Positions 40,284-45,635 of a stretch of 45,635 nucleotides of DNA are shown here, one piece after another. Positions within the stretch are counted from its first letter, which is position 1, and each line of letters opens with the position of its first letter. Made by a program: the position numbers and the translations under genes. Location: the NCBI GenBank assembly GCA_025965115.1, contig JAOPXO010000060.1, positions 1 through 45,635 of the forward strand, read 5' to 3'. The notes below the pieces were generated by a model, which worked only from the letters and a program-made list of their open reading frames with translations, made no database searches and had not been told where the DNA came from. Source of the DNA: Aeromicrobium sp. Lineage in GTDB: Bacteria > Actinomycetota > Actinomycetes > Propionibacteriales > Nocardioidaceae.

Positions 40284-40336
40284 CTTCGGTGCAGGTCTTG
40301 TCGCGACGTGATCCGTTGCGAATGTGAGGAGGATTC

Positions 40337-41431
40337 ATGGCGCGCATCATCAACCAGGTTGCAGTCTTCGGTCTGGGCAAAGTGGGCGAGCTCGTCGCCG
40401 TCATGTTGGGGGAGTCCGGCTTCAAGGTCATCGGCTATGACGCTGCACCCCGCGACCTGCCCCAAATTGGGATTGGCGATTTCGAGGTACGTGCGCTCGA
40501 CGTGAAGGATGACGGCGTACTGCGTGAGTCGCTGCGTGGAGTCGACGCCATCATCTCCTGCCTCCCGTACAACCTGAACGTCCCCGTTGCCGAGGCCGCA
40601 GCCGACACCGGCGTGCACTACTTCGACCTCACCGAAGACGTCCCGACGACCAACCGAGTCATCGAGCTGGCCAAGGGTTCGAGCGTCGCGTTCGCACCGC
40701 AGTGCGGACTCGCGCCTGGCCTGATCGGCATCATCGGCGCCTCGATTGCCAAGACCTTCGACGAGATCCGCTCGATCGAGCTCAAGGTCGGCGCGCTGCC
40801 GCAGAACCCGACGGGTCTGCTCGGCTATGCCATCAACTGGTCGCCCGAAGGCGTTGTCAACGAGTACCTCAACGACTGCGAAGTTCTCCGCTCGGGCCAC
40901 CGGCAGATGGTGCCTGCCATGACCGAGAAGGAGCGCGTCTTCATCGGTGGCATCGAGCTCGAGGCGGCTCTGACATCCGGCGGACTCGGCACGATGTGCC
41001 AGACGTACGAGGGTGGCGTCCACCGGCTCGACTACAAGACGCTGCGCTATCCGGGGCATTTCGACCAGATGCACTTCCTGTTCGACGAGCTCAACCTGCG
41101 TGACCAGCCCGAGCTGGTGGGCAAGATGCTGGTCGACTCCAAGCCGCCGGTCAGCGATGACATCGTCTACATCCACGCAGCGGTCGAGGGTGTGAAGTCA
41201 GGTCAGCCTTTCCGCGAGAACTACGTACGTGGCTACAAGCCCCTCGACATCTCGGGCCGCATCTGGCGGGCCATTTCTTGGACCACCGCTGCTTCGGCGG
41301 TCAGCGTCGTCGAGCTTGTGGCGGACGGGGTGCTCCCGGGCGCAGGATTCATCAAGCAGGAAGACATCACCCTCGAGCAGCTCTACTCGACGCAGGCCGG
41401 AAGGCATTTCGCCGAGCAGGGACGGATCTGA
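40337..41431 (+). CDS. Saccharopine dehydrogenase family protein
   Basis: INQVAVFGLGKVGELVAVMLGESGFKVIGYD Rossmann; C-terminal saccharopine dehydrogenase features; strong GAGGAGG SD. Confidence 0.88.
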   Translation: MARIINQVAVFGLGKVGELVAVMLGESGFKVIGYDAAPRDLPQIGIGDFEVRALDVKDDGVLRESLRGVDAIISCLPYNLNVPVAEAAADTGVHYFDLTEDVPTTNRVIELAKGSSVAFAPQCGLAPGLIGIIGASIAKTFDEIRSIELKVGALPQNPTGLLGYAINWSPEGVVNEYLNDCEVLRSGHRQMVPAMTEKERVFIGGIELEAALTSGGLGTMCQTYEGGVHRLDYKTLRYPGHFDQMHFLFDELNLRDQPELVGKMLVDSKPPVSDDIVYIHAAVEGVKSGQPFRENYVRGYKPLDISGRIWRAISWTTAASAVSVVELVADGVLPGAGFIKQEDITLEQLYSTQAGRHFAEQGRI

Positions 41432-41432
41432 C

Positions 41433-42935
41433 ATGACTGAAGTCGCCACCCGCACCACAGACATCCTCAACCGCCTCGGCGCCGGCGACCCGTTCGTCGC
41501 CGACGGTGACCTGGCCTGCATCTCACCGATCGACGGTGCCGAGATCGGCCGCCTTCGCTCGCACACCGCGGGCGAGGCCGCCGACCTGATCGGCCGCGCG
41601 CAGTCCGCCTTCGAGCAGTGGCGGACCGTGCCGGCCCCGATCCGCGGACAGTTCGTCCGCGAGCTCGGTGAGCTGCTGCGCGAGCACAAGGACGATCTGG
41701 GCGCCCTGGTCTCGATCGAGGCGGGCAAGATCGTGACCGAGGGCCTCGGTGAGGTGCAGGAAATGATCGACATCTGCGATCTCGCCGTCGGTCTGTCGCG
41801 TCAGCTGCACGGGCTCACGATCGCGACCGAACGCCCGGGCCACCGGATGATGGAGCAGTGGCACCCGCTCGGTGTCATCGGAGTCATCTCGGCGTTCAAC
41901 TTCCCGGTCGCCGTATGGTCCTGGAACGCTGCGCTGGCGTTCGTGTGCGGCGATGCGGTCGTCTGGAAGCCATCCGAGAAGACCCTGCTCACTGCGCTCG
42001 GTTGTCAGGCACTCGCTGCTGAGGCGGCCCGCCGGGCCGGCGTACCTGATGGACTGTCGTCCGTGCTGATCGGTGACCGCACGGTCGGCGAGATCCTTGT
42101 TGATGACCCCCGTGTTGCGCTGATCTCGGCCACTGGTTCGACCCGCATGGGCAAGGAGGTCGCGCCACGCGTGGCCGCCCGACTTGGTCGTACGCTCCTG
42201 GAGCTCGGCGGCAACAATGCCGCGATCGTCGCGCCCTCGGCCGATCTCGACCTCGCCGTACGCGGCATCGTGTTCTCAGCGGTCGGCACCGCGGGCCAGC
42301 GCTGCACGTCGCTGCGCCGCATCATCGTGCACGAATCGATCAAGGACGATCTGGTCAGCCGTTTGAAGGCGGCTTACGAGACGCTGCCGATCGGCTCACC
42401 ACTAGACCCGTCGACGCTGGTCGGCCCGCTCGTCGATGAGCCTGCGTTCAAGGCGTTTGGCGCTGCGGTCACGCAGGCCCAGGGCGATGGTGGCGAGCTC
42501 GTCACCGGCGGCACCCAGTCGGCCAGTGAGGGTGGCTACTACGTGCACCCTGCGATCGTCGACATGCCCAAGCAGACCGAGATCGTCAAGGCTGAGACAT
42601 TTGCCCCGCTGCTCTACGTCCTCACCTACTCCGACTTCGACGAAGCGCTGGCACTGCACAATGACGTCGCTCAGGGCCTCTCGTCGTCGATCTTCACGCT
42701 CAACGTCCGCGAGGCGGAGAAGTTCGTGTCGGTCGTCGGCTCCGACTGCGGCATAGCCAATGTCAACATCGGTCCGTCCGGTGCGGAGATCGGCGGTGCA
42801 TTCGGCGGCGAGAAGGAGACCGGCGGTGGCCGCGAGTCCGGCTCCGACGCGTGGCGCGCCTACATGCGCCGCTCCACCAACACGGTCAACTACTCCACCG
42901 AGCTCCCGTTGGCGCAAGGCGTCGAGTTCGTCTGA
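41433..42935 (+). CDS. Aldehyde dehydrogenase, ALDH7/antiquitin-like (candidate 2-aminoadipate semialdehyde dehydrogenase)
   Basis: LGVIGVISAFNFPVAVWSWNAALAFVCGDAVVWKPSEKTLLTALG; LELGGNNAAIV; GTAGQRCTSLRR catalytic Cys. Confidence 0.9.
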   Translation: MTEVATRTTDILNRLGAGDPFVADGDLACISPIDGAEIGRLRSHTAGEAADLIGRAQSAFEQWRTVPAPIRGQFVRELGELLREHKDDLGALVSIEAGKIVTEGLGEVQEMIDICDLAVGLSRQLHGLTIATERPGHRMMEQWHPLGVIGVISAFNFPVAVWSWNAALAFVCGDAVVWKPSEKTLLTALGCQALAAEAARRAGVPDGLSSVLIGDRTVGEILVDDPRVALISATGSTRMGKEVAPRVAARLGRTLLELGGNNAAIVAPSADLDLAVRGIVFSAVGTAGQRCTSLRRIIVHESIKDDLVSRLKAAYETLPIGSPLDPSTLVGPLVDEPAFKAFGAAVTQAQGDGGELVTGGTQSASEGGYYVHPAIVDMPKQTEIVKAETFAPLLYVLTYSDFDEALALHNDVAQGLSSSIFTLNVREAEKFVSVVGSDCGIANVNIGPSGAEIGGAFGGEKETGGGRESGSDAWRAYMRRSTNTVNYSTELPLAQGVEFV

Positions 42936-42971
42936 CGCGCGAATGTCAGTGGCCTGCGAAACACTGGCGGC

Positions 42972-43409
42972 ATGAGCAAAGACGTACAGATCACCTTTGA
43001 CTGCGCCGACCCTGACGCCCTGGCGAAGTTCTGGGCCGAAGTGCTCGGCTACATCCTGCAGCCGCCGCCCGAAGGTTTCGACACCTGGGACGCCGCGCTG
43101 GATGCCTGGGGCGTGCCCGAGGGTGAGCGCAACACCCGCTCCGCGCTGCTCGACCCCGACGGCACCCGGCCACGGGTGTTCTTCCAGAAGGTCCCGGAGG
43201 GCAAGTCAGCCAAGAACCGCGTGCACCTCGACGTACGTTCGGCGCCGGGTCAGCAAGGTGATGAGCGGATGGCGACCCTCGACGCCGAGGCCACGAGGCT
43301 CGAAGCGCTTGGCGCCACCCGGTTCAAGGTGTTCAGCCCTGAGCCCCCGATGGAGGCCGGCTTCATCGTGATGCAGGATCCCGAGGGCAACGAGTTCTGC
43401 CTCGACTAG
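42972..43409 (+). CDS. VOC/glyoxalase-like domain protein
   Basis: QITFDCADPDALAKFWAEVLGY...GFIVMQDPEGNEFCLD. Confidence 0.92.
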   Translation: MSKDVQITFDCADPDALAKFWAEVLGYILQPPPEGFDTWDAALDAWGVPEGERNTRSALLDPDGTRPRVFFQKVPEGKSAKNRVHLDVRSAPGQQGDERMATLDAEATRLEALGATRFKVFSPEPPMEAGFIVMQDPEGNEFCLD

Positions 43410-43825
43410 CGGGTCCGGTTTTCCTTGCGCACTCTGTTTTCCTTGCGCCACATGATTTTGAGTCCCGACCAGTCGGTGTCGATCGCGGCGACCTTGACGT
43501 CGACCATGCCCAGCTCGAGCGCGGTGTCGCGGATGGCATTCTCGTCGACGTCGCTGACGTGACCCGCCGCCTTGCGCGGCCAGGCCACCCACAACGAACC
43601 GGCCGGGAAGATCCACTCGCCCCACCCGGCCATGCCGTCGAGCAGCGACGCTGAACGTACGAACACCAGCGCGACATCGGTCGGACCCGGTGAGACCAGC
43701 TCGACACCGTCGAGGGGTTCGGCGAACTCCCAGTCGTCGCCTGCGTAGAGCACCACCAGACGTACGCCGGCCCTGATGCCGAGCTTCTTGAGCTGTGGCG
43801 TGCCGGAGTAGCCGCTGTCTGCCAT
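43406..43825 (-). CDS. DUF3052 family protein
   Basis: GTPQLKKLGIRAGVRLVVLYAGDDW...GSLWVAWPRKAAGHVSDVDENAIRDTALELGMVDVKVAAIDTDWSGLKIM. Confidence 0.88.
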   Translation of the reverse strand: MADSGYSGTPQLKKLGIRAGVRLVVLYAGDDWEFAEPLDGVELVSPGPTDVALVFVRSASLLDGMAGWGEWIFPAGSLWVAWPRKAAGHVSDVDENAIRDTALELGMVDVKVAAIDTDWSGLKIMWRKENRVRKENRTR

Positions 43826-43882
43826 GGCAGGAGCGTAATGAGTGGTGGACGGGCCAGCCAGGATCGCCTACGTTGAGTCCGG

Positions 43883-43898
43883 GGTGACGCAGGTCACA
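43883..43898. promoter_or_regulatory. CRP/FNR-type palindrome candidate
   Basis: GGTGA-cgcagg-TCACA (consensus-like TGTGA-N6-TCACA), upstream of the SGNH hydrolase gene. Confidence 0.4.
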
Positions 43899-43922
43899 TC
43901 ATGATCAACGGGGGTTTGCTTC

Positions 43923-44966
43923 ATGTTTCGTCGTCTGGGTCTAGCCGCAGTCGTCCTTGCCGTCATTCCGACCTTCATCTGGCAACCGGGGGCAGGTGCC
44001 GCTGCCGCTCCGTATGTCGCGCTCGGCGATTCGTACTCCTCCGGGGTCGGCACTCGCACGTACATCGACGATGGCACGAGCTGCCAGCGCTCGGTCTACG
44101 CGTTCCCGTCCCTGATCGCCTCCGCGAAGGGCTACGCCCTCAACTTCCGGGCCTGCTCGGGCGCCAAGGTTTCCGACGTCACCGGCCAGCTGAGCGCATT
44201 GTCGAGCAGCACGAAGTACGTCACGCTCTCGGTCGGCGGCAATGATGCCGGCTTCACCGATGTCATCACCGAGTGCGCGCTGCCGGCCTGGGCCAGCGAT
44301 TGCGCCGGCAGGGTGACGACAGCCCAGAACTACATCAAGAACACGCTGCCGGGTTCGCTGTCGACGCTCTACGCGAGCATCAAGTCCAAGGCGCCCAACG
44401 CCAAGGTCGTCGTGGTCGGCTATCCCCGACTGTTCAACGGGGAGGACTGCAATGCCCTGACGTGGTTCTCACCCGACGACGAGTCGCGTCTCAATGCGAC
44501 CGCCGATCTGATCGACTCCAAGATCTCTGCGGCAGCGACCGCGAAGGGCTTCACGTTCGTCAGTCCGGTCAGCGCGTTCATCGGGCACGCCGTCTGCGGC
44601 AGCCCCGAATGGCTCAACGGGCTCTCCAATCCGGTCTCCGACTCCTACCACCCCAACAAGCTCGGCCACTCCAGCGGATACACCCCGCTGGTCAGCGCCA
44701 AGCTGGTCGGAGCGGCGGTTGCCGTGAGTGGGGCAGTCAATGCCCGTGCGGCAGCCTCGACCGAGCAGCTGGCCGCACAGCAACGTACGTACGCGGCGAA
44801 GGATGCCAAGATCCGCCCCGAGCGCTTCGTCGCACCCAATCTCAACAGCCCGGCTGTACGCGCCGCGGCCAAGCGAGCCGGCGTCGATCTGACCAGCCGG
44901 GCCAGCATCGACCGGGTGGATCGCCAGTACGCGAAGGCCCAGGCGAAAGCTCACCCGTTGCAGTAG
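43923..44966 (+). CDS. Secreted SGNH/GDSL hydrolase family protein
   Basis: Signal peptide; YVALGDSYSSGVG block I, SVGGNDAGF block III, DSYHPNKLGHSSGY block V. Confidence 0.92.
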   Translation: MFRRLGLAAVVLAVIPTFIWQPGAGAAAAPYVALGDSYSSGVGTRTYIDDGTSCQRSVYAFPSLIASAKGYALNFRACSGAKVSDVTGQLSALSSSTKYVTLSVGGNDAGFTDVITECALPAWASDCAGRVTTAQNYIKNTLPGSLSTLYASIKSKAPNAKVVVVGYPRLFNGEDCNALTWFSPDDESRLNATADLIDSKISAAATAKGFTFVSPVSAFIGHAVCGSPEWLNGLSNPVSDSYHPNKLGHSSGYTPLVSAKLVGAAVAVSGAVNARAAASTEQLAAQQRTYAAKDAKIRPERFVAPNLNSPAVRAAAKRAGVDLTSRASIDRVDRQYAKAQAKAHPLQ

Positions 44967-45028
44967 GAGGCCGGGTGTGGCGGAGTGTTACTCGGCCGTT
45001 CGTCACACCCGCACGGCACAATGGATCC

Positions 45029-45635
45029 GTGGCCCTCTATCGCGACGCCGGCATCGTGCTGCGCGTGCACAAACTCGGCGAGGCTGACCGCATCATCACG
45101 GTCCTGACTCGCGAGCGCGGTCTCGTACGCGCCGTCGCCAAGGGCATCCGCAAGACCACCTCGCGCTTCGGTGGGCGCCTCGAACCCTTCATGCACGTCG
45201 ACCTGCAGCTGGCTGAGGGCCGCTCGCTCGACATCATCACCCAGGTCGAGACGATCAACGCATTCGCCAAGGATCTCGGCTCCGACTACGCCGCCTACAC
45301 CGCCGGCACCGCGATGCTCGAGACCGCTGAGCGGCTCGTGCAGGAGGACGGCGAGCCGGCCGTGCCGCAGTTCCAGCTGCTGGTCGGTGCGCTCAGGGCG
45401 CTGACCGAAGGGCGTATGACGCCGAGCCTGATCCTCGACTCCTATCAGCTGAGGGCGCTGTCGATCGCCGGCTACGCCCCGACCTTCGACACCTGTGCGA
45501 GATGTGGAACCGAAGGACCTCACCGCAACTTCAACGCCGCCTCCGGCGGCATGCTGTGCGACGACTGCCGGGTGCCCGGCTCGGCCGCTCCGTCACCGTT
45601 CACCGTCACGCTGCTCGCCGGTCTGCTGAGCGGCG
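45029..45635 (+). CDS. recO: DNA repair protein RecO, N-terminal part (runs off window; not in the ORF track)
   Basis: GTG start: MALYRDAGIVLRVHKLGEADRIITVLTRERGLVRAVAKGIRKTTSRFGGRLEPF...CARCGTEGPH..CDDC. Confidence 0.95.
   Translation, partial: MALYRDAGIVLRVHKLGEADRIITVLTRERGLVRAVAKGIRKTTSRFGGRLEPFMHVDLQLAEGRSLDIITQVETINAFAKDLGSDYAAYTAGTAMLETAERLVQEDGEPAVPQFQLLVGALRALTEGRMTPSLILDSYQLRALSIAGYAPTFDTCARCGTEGPHRNFNAASGGMLCDDCRVPGSAAPSPFTVTLLAGLLSG

Overview
This 45.6 kb window is high-GC actinobacterial chromosome; the gene order resembles Nocardioidaceae (for example Aeromicrobium/Nocardioides), which is inference from gene content. The left part is a conserved housekeeping run: leuS(3' end)-degV-comEA-comEC-[LLM oxidoreductase]-holA-rpsT-lepA-acyl-CoA ligase-hemW-DUF3097-hrcA-dnaJ-HIT-phoH-ybeY-CNNM/CBS protein-cytidine deaminase-like-era-PHP. 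The middle (about 21.3-38.3 kb) is more accessory and rich in secreted or surface proteins. It has two FN3 + endonuclease/exonuclease/phosphatase (EEP) proteins bracketing a moxR-DUF58-transglutaminase operon, two tandem TagE-like glycosyltransferases, a CopC-like membrane protein, a PLD-like secreted protein and a large FN3-repeat protein. The right part is leuA (with a leucine-rich leader peptide), a saccharopine dehydrogenase-ALDH7 pair, VOC, DUF3052, an SGNH hydrolase and recO (5' part). The best observations are: (i) a 33-bp direct repeat of the comEC 3' end (31/33 identical, the same 10 C-terminal residues plus stop) flanking the LLM gene, which looks like an insertion scar that regenerated comEC; (ii) a recurrent TANNNT-N6-start-codon arrangement suggesting widespread leaderless transcription; (iii) a leaderless or near-leaderless leuA attenuator peptide [15 protein letters not shown]; (iv) a long hairpin/palindrome in front of the lysine-catabolism-like pair; (v) a CIRCE-type element shared by hrcA-dnaJ and a divergent DUF3097 operon; and (vi) the secreted FN3/EEP/PLD/glycosyltransferase cluster. 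No CRISPR arrays, rRNAs, tRNAs or transposases were recognised. All functional calls were made by reading the sequences; no database search was run.
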